Both the position numbers and the translations under genes were made by a program. This document shows positions 32,053 through 43,200 of a stretch of DNA of 64,000 nucleotides, one piece after another. Source of the stretch: Spizellomyces punctatus DAOM BR117 (Eukaryota; Chytridiomycota; Chytridiomycetes; Spizellomycetales; Spizellomycetaceae). Below the pieces are notes generated by a model. The model did no database searches. It was given only the letters and a program-made list of their open reading frames with translations, and had not been told where the DNA came from. The stretch is taken from positions 186,001 to 250,000 of the forward strand of contig NW_015971553.1 in assembly GCF_000182565.1 (NCBI RefSeq). Direction: 5' to 3'. Every line of letters starts with the position of its first letter. Position 1 is the stretch's first letter.

Positions 32053-33287
32053 TCACGACCTTTTTCTTAGCCATCCCGGTATGAGAGCATCCATGGCATT
32101 CTTTGGCAAGGGAAATATTGGAGCATGATTGTCGGCTAGCTCCTTTAGGTACTCTTTTACATCTTTGCTACCATCGAATAGTGGTCGGGATGGCGTACGT
32201 ATAGTACTGTTGCGGGCACTTCTACGTGGCAGTGGCGGAGGGGGCGAGTCATCCCAGGCGGCGACAATTATAGGAGGGGTGGCCGACCGGGGTGTAGCAA
32301 TTGGTGTGGGTGTAGTGGGAGTGTGGGGGATTGGGTTATACAATGCTTCCTTGTGTTTCGAGCGTGTGACGATTGTGGTGGCGACTCTCTCATCCATAGT
32401 CAGGATACCATCCCTTTCACCATATACATCAGCTTTGGAGCTCAAAGTCTTCTTCTTTCGCCGCTTTGGACTCGGTACAGAACTGTCCGATTGGGTCTCT
32501 TCGGAGCTGTCATCGAGAACGATAACCTCAAGTGAACCTTCACGAACTACTTTGAAGGAGTTCGCAGACTGTACACTTTTTGAAACCATCTCATGCTGTG
32601 ATCGGCACGTCGGAGGATCTCGTACAGTGCTACTAGATCGCTTTCGTGATGTTGGCACCGGTGAAGGTCTGGGATTAGTTTCTACGGTTTCTTGTTTCAC
32701 TGATGGTCTCTTTGTTCGTTCATCTATGCTGGTGCTCCATTGTGAGTAGCTGGCGCTTGGAGCACTCGCTCCGGGTCTTAAATGCCATGGCAGTCCAGCC
32801 AAATTTCTGGTGGACTTTGCCCCTCTATGCAGCGGCCAGCGTTGACCGGGGAGAGAGCTCCTATTCCGCGCGATGTTCTTCGGTTTATATTGAGGGGTTC
32901 CACATAATAGACAGAGACAATCACTCTTTTGCTCGTAGAGCCATTCCAAATGAGGTTTAAACTCGGATGGGGAAGTAAATCGAGCTCCACTAATGATGGT
33001 TGAATAAACAAAGTGTCAAATTAGGATTATCAGAAAGCACTTGGACAGAGGGGCCCAATAGTCTCCCCATCATATTCATACCTAGGATGCCCACATAGAA
33101 CATGATATTTTGCGTCGTCTACTTTGATAGTCAAGAGCTCATAGCCGACGGGCCATCCGGTGAGTTGAAGTTGTCGTAGCCAGACGCTTGCAACGAGGGC
33201 TTGAGAAACACCCTGAACAGGATGCCACTTTTCTTCGCCATCAGAGTAGGCTGGTGGGGGCCGCCGCCGGTGTTTTGTTGACGCCAT
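32053..33287 (-). CDS. Clr2-like transcription-silencing protein
   Basis: Two exons (33287-33082 and 32989-32053) give 380 residues. The N-terminal 120 residues fit the Clr2 transcription-silencing region: WPVGYELLTIKVDDAKYHVL, then CGHPSGARFTSPSEFKPHLE, WLYEQ, and a CLCLLCG cluster. In fission yeast Clr2 belongs to the SHREC histone-deacetylase/remodeller complex that represses heterochromatin. The remaining 250 residues are Ser/Pro/Thr-rich and disordered, with a nuclear-localisation-like PKRRKKK and a helical tail (KDVKEYLKELADNHAPIFPL) that could be a protein-binding motif. The family call rests on my memory of the domain pattern. The intron has a gtatga donor in phase 2. Confidence 0.65.
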
Positions 33288-33545
33288 AAAGACTGCCTGC
33301 CCACTTGTTCAGGAGAGGTAGTCGGAGGTTTTAGAGCATCGGAAAAGGTCATCAAAGGTCGAAACATTCATTGGAACCACCACAGCCGCCTGGCTAAGCC
33401 TTAGAACCGGATTGTCGACGATCGTTGCGCTTTCTCCTGCTTTTCCTTCTACTAGCCATTGCCCATTGGCAAACACTCAGTCAGCAGGACGTAGGAGAAG
33501 CTTTTACCGCACAAGTCGGCGCAACGGTTCACCTGCGACGTGAAT

Positions 33546-34570
33546 ATGACAACAAAGAGGCCTGTTCCCGAAGAAGGTGACCCAGCAGAAGCCAACGGGA
33601 CAGACAAACGGCCAAAAGTTGATGGGCCCAATGAGGACAAGTTAGGAGCAACAGATGACTTGGTCATTTCCAGTGATGCGGAGCATCCTGCAAACCTCAT
33701 TCCGGAGCTGTGTCGATTGTTTTGGACTCTGGGTTGGGTGACTGGTACCGGGTAGGTGATCTAGGCCCCTTTCCGTATCTCGACGTCGTCGACCTTGTGA
33801 TTCCTTACCCGCGTGTTTGCAGCGGTGGTATCACCATCAAACGGGACAACCATATATATATTGCTCCGTCTGGAGTTCAAAAGGAACGTATCCTACCCAA
33901 GCATCTTTACGTTCTGACAGCCAGCCTTCCCCGCACCATCCTCCGATCTCCTCCCCCGTCCCTCAAGCTAAAACCCTCACAGTGCACACCTCTATTTGCT
34001 AATGCCTACGATATGCGTAATGCTGGTGCATGCATTCACACGCACTCCCAGAATGCAGTCATGGCGACGTTAATGTATGGCAAAGAATTTGTTATAACTC
34101 ACCAAGAGATGATCAAGGGTATCAGGAAAGGCAGTACTAAAGAGAATTTGAGATACTTTGATAAGTTGGTTGTTCCAATTGTGGAAAATACTGCACAAGA
34201 GGAGGATTTGAAGGACAGGATGGCCAAGGTAATGTGACGATATACATGGTCTAGCGGAGAGGCATAAGCCTAACATTTTACCTCCTTATAAGGCCATTGA
34301 GGATTACCCTGACACGAACGCTGTTTTGGTCAGACGTCATGGTGTGTACGTATGGGGAGAGAATTGGGAAAAGGGTGAGTTTTACTTTGCAATACGTTCA
34401 CCACCCCTGGGACTTGCATTTGTTGACGATTTTGCCCATCCTTAGCCAAATCCATGACGGAGTGCTACGATTATCTGTTTGAAATTGCGGTGAAGATGAA
34501 GACTGCTGGGTTGGATCCAACCAAAATACCGGATGACAGCGAATATAGGCACCTCTGCGAGCACTGTTAA
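33546..34570 (+). CDS. MDE1: methylthioribulose-1-phosphate dehydratase (APIP/MtnB/Mde1)
   Basis: Four exons (33546-33751, 33823-34228, 34293-34374, 34446-34570) give 272 residues. The enzyme dehydrates 5-methylthioribulose-1-phosphate in the methionine salvage pathway, in the cytosol, using zinc. It is a class II aldolase fold. Visible are [20 protein letters not shown], the zinc site [12 protein letters not shown] near residue 140, [19 protein letters not shown] (catalytic Glu in the EMIKG loop) and [17 protein letters not shown] with the third zinc His. A disordered N-terminal 40 residues precede the domain. The gene converges on acireductone dioxygenase, another enzyme of the same pathway. 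Confidence 0.93.
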
Positions 34571-34987
34571 GGCTCACCTGGGGGAATGGATGGAGGGCGG
34601 TGAAATCGGCATACCTTCTTCTCCATGTTTAAGGAAGGAATTGACTTTTTTATATTCATACATGATCTGTAACTACGGAGTTTAAGACAATATAACGGGG
34701 TATATACGGATGATAAAATAACTACTTCTACGTTGACGATTCTTGACTGTAAACTATTTAATAACATTTAATTCTCTGGAAACTTATTCTCCAGGATTAT
34801 CCTATGTGGTGATTATTATTCCTCGCAGCAGCAAAAGCACGCTTCTTTCTGAAAGTATCGGCCGGCATCGGCGTAGTTATTCAGGTATGCAATGCGATGA
34901 CTGTTGGTATCGGTGTCTGGAGACCGATTCAGGGATGTCCAAACTGTCAACTGCATGAACAGAAGAACAAACCGACTTGAGTAACCT
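34571..34987. other. spacer between two convergent methionine-salvage genes
   Basis: About 420 AT-rich bases with the 3' UTRs of both genes. No gene recognised. Confidence 0.6.
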
Positions 34988-35556
34988 CTAGAGTAAAATC
35001 AGCAGGCTGACTCTGTATCTAGAACGAACCTCTTTGAAAACACGGACACATCTGATGTAGTTGCTAGCGTCGAGGGTAAAGCGATGGTAGAGGCCTGCAG
35101 GCTAATACAGATGTCCGCATTAGTTCTTGATAATACCCCTTTTGCAGCTAAATCATCTTTGCATCCGCTCACCAGGACAATCAAGTCGCTCGGCCCAGCC
35201 TTGATACGGATCCAAACATCATTGGGACTTCGTACATCAAAGAACCCAGAACCTTCTACAACGAACCGAATCTCTTCATCGGGATGCATGTGTTCCGTGA
35301 AAAACATGTTGATCAACTGTTCATAATTAGGAAGCAGCTCTTTTGAGATTGTAATTTCATCTCGGTGCTTGTAGGCGCGCTCTGTACAAATCTCATCAAT
35401 GTGGAGCATGTAGTTGGGGAGTGATACATCTATCCGTGAAATTTGGATGCCCATTTTTGCAAGGAGTGAGAGCGGGACGGGGCGGTTGGGAGTGTACTGG
35501 TGTGGGTAGCGGCCATCGGAACGGTCGGTCGTATTGTAGTACCACGCTTCTACCAT
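34988..35556 (-). CDS. ADI1: acireductone dioxygenase (Adi1/MtnD)
   Basis: Two exons (35556-35173 and 35101-34988) give 165 residues. The cupin oxidises acireductone to the 2-oxo acid precursor of methionine, the last oxidative step of methionine salvage. Metal ligands are H89, H91 and E95 in TEHMHPDEEIRFVVEGSG, and H134 in PAGLYHRFTLD. The family motif FFDVRSPNDVWIRI and the start AWYYNTTDRSDGRYPHQ are present. The intron lies between IVL and PAG, with gtgagc and tattag borders. The protein is slightly shorter than usual at the C-terminus (ends VSLLILL). Confidence 0.94.
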
Positions 35557-36019
35557 CGTGCAGAAAACTTGTCACTAGATGGGGGATAGTTGGGTTTGTT
35601 GACAGTGAAGGATGGGGTCTGGGCAAAGAGCGTTGCCAGGAAGGTGGATGGGTCTTTCTGAAGCCATGCGTCCTTAAAAGAGGCGGGGTGTACTGACTCA
35701 GCACCCAACGGGCACTGGCCGGCATCCCCGCAATGACGTCGAGGAACAACGGTCACAGGCTCAACTCCTGCGGGCCCTCAACATACACAAACGTTTGTTG
35801 AATGCAAAAGGGGGGGTAGATTCCATCGTGGACAAAAAAAAAAAAAATACAAAAACAAATAAATAAAGGAGGGGAGACAAACCCTAGGAAAAGCGCGGGG
35901 GGATTAATATTACAAGGAATCCCCCCGAGGAACGCGACACGGTGATTGTCCGGAAGCGGCAGACACGACTCTTCAATTCCACTCAACTGGCATCCCCGTC
36001 TCACCTTTCTGACGCAACC
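35557..36019. other. intergenic region between divergent genes
   Basis: About 460 bases between the start codons of acireductone dioxygenase and the glycerate-kinase-like gene, likely a shared promoter region. An A-run lies near 35838. The in-frame stretch from 35942 is upstream of the ATG at 36020 and begins with GTG, so it is not taken as coding. Confidence 0.5.
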
Positions 36020-36943
36020 ATGTCGGCGACGACGACGAACCCCACATCCCTTGTCTCCCTTGTAATTAAACAAGTGATCAGCTGGCTAGGGGCCGATCTC
36101 TCGCAGCAGCCACCAACTGTCCCGCTGACACCTCTCATTGTCGGATTGACAGGGCCGCAAGGGATAGGAAAGACCACCCTTGTACGGCAAGTCGTGCAAA
36201 CTCTAAATAACCCACCTTACAACCTAAAAGCAACACATTTTAGCCTTGATGACCTCTACTATCCCCATGCCACCTTGCAAGACATTGCAAACCATAATGC
36301 AGATAACCCCCTTTTGCAGTGGAGGGGAAACCCCGGTACGCACGACATCGCTTTGGGTGAGCAAGTATTGGAGGCGTTCAAGAGGGGCAACCAAACCAAG
36401 AAGGACATACACATACCTGTGTACGACAAGTCTCTAAATAACGGCAGGGGCGATCGGATTGACCAGGCACATTGGAAAAAGGCTCAACCTCCTTTCCATC
36501 TTATCATTCTGGAAGGATGGTGTTTAGGCTTTACCCCACCAACCGATATCACCCCTCTTTACAACTCCGACACAGTTCCGGACACCTCCCTCCTACCTGC
36601 CTTTCCGCACTTGCGCGCTCACTCTGTAGAGCATATACAAACCGTCCTCGAACACCTGACACACCAACAGCGTCTGACAAAGTACATGGATGCTCTGATA
36701 CATATTCACCCATCATCTCTGTCTCATGTTTACACCTGGCGTCTGGAGCAAGAGCATACCATGAAGGCATCGAATGGTGGATATGGTATGTCGGATCAAG
36801 AGGTTAAAGAGTTTGTCGATATGTTCATGCCACTTTACGCGGCTTGTTTGCCTGGGTTATTAGAGAGAGGATGGCAGGGGGGACATTATTTAAGGGTCAC
36901 ACTTGACGAGCGTAGAGAGATACTGGACGTTAATGGCTCATGA
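36020..36943 (+). CDS. D-glycerate 3-kinase-like P-loop kinase (GLYK/Tda10)
   Basis: A single exon of 307 residues. The P-loop GPQGIGKT is at residues 45-52. The aspartate-rich block ATHFSLDDLYYPHATLQDIA, then PLLQWRGNPGTHDIALG, IPVYDKSLNNGRGDR, and LIILEGWCLGF are those of the plant glycerate kinase and yeast Tda10 family. The family phosphorylates D-glycerate at position 3 in plants; Tda10 of yeast is an uncharacterised ATP-binding protein. The C-terminus has RLEQEHTMKASNGGYGMSDQ, the last conserved block. Start at ATG 36020 is chosen because the upstream extension starts with GTG. Confidence 0.9.
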   Translation: MSATTTNPTSLVSLVIKQVISWLGADLSQQPPTVPLTPLIVGLTGPQGIGKTTLVRQVVQTLNNPPYNLKATHFSLDDLYYPHATLQDIANHNADNPLLQWRGNPGTHDIALGEQVLEAFKRGNQTKKDIHIPVYDKSLNNGRGDRIDQAHWKKAQPPFHLIILEGWCLGFTPPTDITPLYNSDTVPDTSLLPAFPHLRAHSVEHIQTVLEHLTHQQRLTKYMDALIHIHPSSLSHVYTWRLEQEHTMKASNGGYGMSDQEVKEFVDMFMPLYAACLPGLLERGWQGGHYLRVTLDERREILDVNGS

Positions 36944-37244
36944 TCACCATTACACCAAATATTTTCCTCTTTCAGGAAGTTCATGTACCATAGCAAAGCA
37001 TGTACCTAGTTTCTGTGAATATCGGTGCCAATCCATATTCATCAGTATCTGTCTTCATGTAGATTACGGCAAGAATGGCTATTGAATGCACTAAAAGCTT
37101 GTCAAATCTAGTTCGAATATAGATAACATAAATAATTCACTAATCAGCAACGGAAACAGGATTCCATTCAATTTCTTGGCCCAAGGGTCTTATGTAGCAG
37201 ACTCGCTTCTGTTACGGTCCTCGTTGGCGACGACGACCTCAGGT
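36944..37244. other. spacer between convergent genes
   Basis: About 300 bases with 3' ends of two convergent genes. Nothing recognised. Confidence 0.5.
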
Positions 37245-40200
37245 TTAAGAAGGTCGTCTTCGTTGATCTTTCTCTGGTGGCGTCGGCAGAGGAGATTCGG
37301 ATTGTGTCGAATCCGTCGTTCCGGCGGTGGTGATCGATCGGGAAGGGCTGGAGTGGCGAACCGTTAGCCGGCCCTGACTGTATGCAGCCAGTCGAGCCAA
37401 CCATTGCAGGAACACGGACGCAGCCGGCGAGGAAGATAAGCGAACTGAAGTGCCTTGCGCGGTCAAAGGGAATGTTGATTGATCGACACTGAACAAGTTA
37501 AGGAGAAGGGTGAGATTGGAAGGAGAGAAAGGTGGAGGATCGAGATCCTGATAACATGAATTGGATTAGTTATATTATTCTTAAACCAGGTAATGGGGAC
37601 AACACAATACCTCATCGATCACACCGAAGCATGTCTTGATATTCCCAAGCAGGCTCTCCCAAATGTCTTGAACTTCATCTCCAAAATCACTGTCGTCTCC
37701 CATCTCGAGTATCATTGTCATCTTCTCCGCGACGTCTCTTACTGCTTGCAGCTTGTTATGGGGTATACGGGCGACATATACCACCAATGGTGGCATTTCA
37801 TAGCTGTTTGCAGACATAGTGGACGAGCCACGAGATGACAAGCTTCCCCTTGACACAGCCGAAGTAGTAGAGCTTCGCGGGGATCCCTTTTTCCCTTTTG
37901 TACTGCGCCGAGGACTTTTGCTCGCATGGACAAGTATTGCAGTTATACTTTCATCACCTGGGGAAGCCCCGTCGTGGTTAAATGTGCTGGGTGGGACGCC
38001 CATCCAAATGAGGGACCCAACGTCGTCAGGAAGACTGGGTGAGCCAATGTTGGGAGAAATTGGAAGCTCCAGTTTTGGTATAACTGACTCCGTCACACAT
38101 CGCTGGAGAGTGTATGGGGGGCCTACCGCGTCAATCAAACAGGAATGTAGTCGTCGGATTCGGGCGACTACCGCTATTTCCCAGGCGTCAGATGGAGGAT
38201 ACTCAACAGCGGAGCGCTCACGAGCAAGCGCGCATAAACAGTCCATGAGTACATCGCTTTTCCATTTTTGAGCCTGCGATATGCTGGTAGCAGAAGTTCC
38301 TATCAGCTGTGCTCCACTTTGCAGCTTTAGCAAATTTTCACTCCCAGTAACATCGTCAGTCGCCATGTTTCCTTCCGTCATGGCTTTCCATTGATCAACT
38401 TCTTTGATTACCAGGGATCCGATCTCTTGTGATTTGAGCTTGGATCTCCCTTCTAACCGAACACTTTCCAACATTTCACCGCGCATATCATACGATTTTG
38501 CCGCTTGATGCGCCAAGGATGCAAAGAACTCCACCGTTCCATCATCTTCATTTTGTATACGCTCAAAGTACAAGCCAGCAAGTCCGCAAAGACCGCGCGT
38601 GATACCCGCTAGATCATATCCATCGGCCACCAAACCGCTTATCACGCTGATAAGTTGCGCACCAGCAGTCGACCATGCCTCTTGATAAGCGGAGCTATCG
38701 CTGCGATAAATGTATCGGTTTGCGGCACACGCAGTTGCTCGAGATAAGGCGAATGGAACAGCAATTTTTGGAGTAAGATGCACTATATGCCGTACTGCTA
38801 ACGCTGTGGTATCCAGAATGGCCAAACTTGCTGACGGATCGCTTTTTTTCATCCTCCACGCCGCGAGTGCTCGTTTTAGATTGATGGAAACCATTGCTGG
38901 AGCTAAAGCATCATACCCTGACAAGCAGCGGGAGGTCGAGATCGAGAATGCTTTATCAACATACCGTCCCGCGAGATCATAGATTTCAAAGATGCGAGTC
39001 TCGTCCGCGGTACCCACACTTCGCATCGTATCTCCAAGAATTTCCCATCCTCTCGCCAAAACTCCTTCATGACACGCACGGTTAGAAGCCTCCTTCAAGA
39101 TGCTTTCAAACTGTTCAATGCGCTGGACCCAAATTTCAGGGTCATGTGGCACTGATTTAGCTATTGGCGATGTGTCGGTATGGCGTTCACATATAATGGC
39201 CAGCCCGTGGAATATCAGTGCAAACCGAGCATAGTGCCGCTTTTTGGCCTCTTCAAGTCCCTTCCGTGCATACTCGGCAGCCATTGCAAACATCCCTTGC
39301 GCTAACAGCGCCTCAGTCAATTGTTGCAGTGCTTGAAAATAGAAGACTACATTTAGGGTGAAACCCATGGATTGAATATTTCGCGATGGGGTTTTCGGGC
39401 GGTGGGGTGGGTGTACCATGTCGGTGGTTCCAGACTGGGCTTGGAGATCCTCGATAGTGGACACGATGGAAGCGAAACTGCATAAAGTGACGAGTAATCA
39501 GATTGATCCCTATCAATACCTTCTAGTTCAAGACTCACCCTTTTGCTGCAATGTCCAAGTTCCACCTCAGCATGTTGGCTTCACCTCCGATTTCGAAACA
39601 TCTCAAAATCATTTCAGCACAGCTTTCAGTTGCCGTCCTCTCATTTGTCGATTGCAGTTCTGCCTGAAGCTCCGAAATCAACTTTCCCATGATATGATCC
39701 ACCCGTTCCAAAATTGATCCAAGTAAGACAGATGGTTCTCTCCGCTGTGTCCGGGAAATCGATGTGGTTGCTGATGAGTGTCGGCCACCCCGACTGGCGA
39801 CACTTATGTTGCTGGAATGGGATGGCATGCGGCTTAGCGTCTCGCCGATGACCGATCCTCTAGTTGCGTCGCTGGTCAACGGTTTTTGCGGTCCCACGCC
39901 AACGGGGTTGGATTGTCCACCTTGTTCGGATTGGGATACTTCCTCTTGGTGCAGCAACATGGCCAACTTCCTGTTCACAACCTCCGGATCCGCCACATCC
40001 GCTATCTGCAAAATCTTGATTAGTAGCCGACATCGACACAACTCATACTCTCTGACGACATCTGTCCCATAAAACCATCCCAATCTCTCTGTTAAGGCGT
40101 GATCTGCCATGTTCCTCAATATTTTGATGTTATTTGGGGAATCCAGCACGTACACCGAATCCTCGAATTGAATATCTGACACGGGTAGCACAATTCCGCC

Positions 40201-43200
40201 TCCAGATGTTGGGGTGTAAATTCTTCGGTCATCTGGTACCAGCGCCCGTCCACATGAGACGGAAAAGAAGCTCTCAATTCCATCGGCAATGCATCCCATC
40301 GAGACTAAGGCTTCAGCTTTCAGGAGTCGCGCAAATGCCAGCAGCGGAGATGATTTGCACTTGTTCACAGCTATGAACTCAATGAACGAGGTCAGTGGTA
40401 CAGCTTCCCCAGGACGATCGGCCGCGGTCAGGTCACCCGCCACGAAGCATAGTGATTCCGCCAATTCCCATGAATCACATCGGTAAAGGTCAGAAAATAG
40501 GTCCAGGCTTGGGTAGACGTAAGGCGGAAGGTAGCTCGCAAACGAGGGCGGTGTACCAGGATGAGGAATCGTTCCTTGAAGTGGTGCGCTAAACAAATGT
40601 GCAGCGAGAAGTACCAAAGACTGTCGTTTATCAAGGTTTGTCGAGATATATGAGCACTGAACCATTTTCGTGACTGCAACGCCTGCTAGGATGGAGTTCT
40701 TTACTCCGCCAACCAGTGACAATATACGTGGTTTACTTGGTGTCCGATTTGTCCACAAGTCGCTTGGGTCCGCCACCAAAGACTTCCAATCCGCAACAAC
40801 CTTTTCCCTTTCAAACACAGCGTCCACGCATTTGGACCAGAATAAACATGCACTTTCACGGTCGCCTTTGGCAAACAGCAGATTTGCATACTCGTTTGCT
40901 GCCATCGCTATAGCATTGCGTGCATCGTGAGACTTTGCCACACGCAATGCTTCCTCGTATCCCTGTACAGCGGCAAGGAACGTACGGGACATAGTTGGAG
41001 ACTGAATGCTCGCTTGTGCGCGGTCAAGTACAAACTCGGCATGAAGCCCGCGTGCATGCAGAAGTAGTTGCAATGGTGTATTTGTAGGCTGACTTGCGCC
41101 TAGCCACCGATCCAGATCATGTGCAGCCCATTTCTTTCCTACGTCTGTTCCACCTTTGAGATTCTCATAAGCTGTAGCAAGCAAAGGCCGTAAAAAACGT
41201 CCGTAAATGCCTTTGAAAATTGTATCAAAGCGCATGCCGAACTCAATCATGCGGTAGTGTTTTTTTGCACTATGCATGGCTTCGATTGTGAAGAGACTGA
41301 ACTGGGCTATGAATGGAATGTCCACCATGTGTACCTGCACTTCCCCGTGTCGATCGATCCACCCGGCAAGATATTGATGTCCATAGAGTTCGGAAAGACT
41401 ACTGAGAGGCAACACACTAGATGACTCTTGTCCACCGCGAAAGGGATCCGAACCTTTGGCTGCAGTAGTTGGTCGGGAGGGATATGTAAATGTTCTGCCT
41501 GTATTGGGTCGCGAACTTAAGCCAACTGGACTTGAGTTTTCATCCTCTTCGTCAGCCTTCCGGATTTTCACACCCTGCAATAGGTCCAGTAGGCATGTCC
41601 CAGCGATCCACCATGCCCTCCACAAAGAATTTCGGTGAAACTCCGTGCCCGTGACAATATTGCGTTGCAACAGGTATCGCTGTACACTCCAAAGGTGACG
41701 ACAGCTTTCGAGGACTTGAAGCCATTGGCCCACGCGGGTGGCTATTACAATTGACTGAACTATCGATTGAAGCGCATCCGTAATCATGCGAGTTAGGTCG
41801 GAGTGAGCAGATTTTGTTGCAATTTCTTCCGTTGCACTGACTCGTGCATTGGTAGATGTCCGTCCTCGGGCTTCGCTAGCATTGCTGGGAACTCGTAGCT
41901 CATTCAGTAGCACTCTTCCACAATTTCGCAGCTCCAACGCCTCCCTCAACGTTACGTCGACTGCACCGCCGAAATCTCTTCCTTGTGCATCTCTCTGAAG
42001 CTGCTCAAACACTGCCAGTCCGTGGACTAGTGCAAGACGAGAGGACCAGGGCGCCTCATACTCGAGGATAATACGCAATCGACGCGCAAATCGCCGGCGA
42101 CGCCATAAGGACGAGAGAACCAAGTCCAAAATTCTGGCTGCACGATCTTTTCGTTCCAGCTCGGCGGGAGGCAGTCCTGCAAAATAGGTCTGTCGTGCCG
42201 CGCCTCGTTTACGACGGAGGGTCGCGTTATCTAAGGTTTCTCCTTCGGCGGCTGTGCGTGTAGACTGAACACTGGGACTTCGAGATCTCGATCGGGGTGA
42301 TTCAGATTTTGGCGGCTTTGCAGTTGCATCGACAGAAGTGTCGCGCGACGTGCCCAGTGTTCTGTCCGTTGCAGGTGCTCCATGGACCATTTCGCTGCGT
42401 GTTCTCCGTGGGTCGTGATGGTCTGTTGACTCTCGCCGGCCACCCTCGCTTTTCGGTCGCACAGCGGGAACCGTGTCAGTAGTTCCATATTCGGCTGGTT
42501 CTTCTTCAAGTTGTTCCGTGTGAGCAGCAGATTTGGGACGTCGAAGAGTGGGCACATTGCTGGAAGTCCGCCCCCTAAAAGTATTGATAAGAGGAGTACG
42601 TGCAAAGCATACGGTCGGTATGTGAACAGGTGTATGTAAATCCAGGACGTGAAACTCACTTCCTTCCTCGTCTCTTATCATCGCTTTTCCCAATACCAAA
42701 ACCAACTCTCTTGTCAGCAAACAGACTCCTCTTTTTACGCTTAGCCAGTGCTGCATCCTTTCCCCTCGTATCGTCCTCCCCGCCATCATCAGAACGCAAA
42801 ATGGATAAATTCCTTCTCTCAGTCCATTCTTCTGCATCAATACACACACGCACAGCTGCATCAATCAGCGTAGATGCGAGACACCATGCTGCAGCAAACC
42901 ATGATAACTCCATATATCGAGGGTTTTTGCGAAAACGGGTCAGATTTTCCATGGCAATGTCCGGTCCAGAATGTACCAGAACAGAGAATAGTTCTTTCAG
43001 GGACGTTGCTGTTGCGTCGAGAGTTTTGCGGTGGATAGAAACAGTGGAAGAAGCCACAGAAGGCGCTATACCCGCTAAGCTGCCTTCCGGTTGCTGTGAT
43101 GGAGAGGCTGGTGCAAATGCATTGCTTGTCGGGAAACTAGCTTTGGTTATCTGCAACTCCAAGTACTCACAGAAGGCGTCTAGTTTTCTTGGAGTTTGTT

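Noticed and set aside
35942-36019. N-terminal extension of the glycerate-kinase-like protein
   Set aside because: The frame is open but begins with GTG; the first ATG is at 36020, just before the conserved domain.
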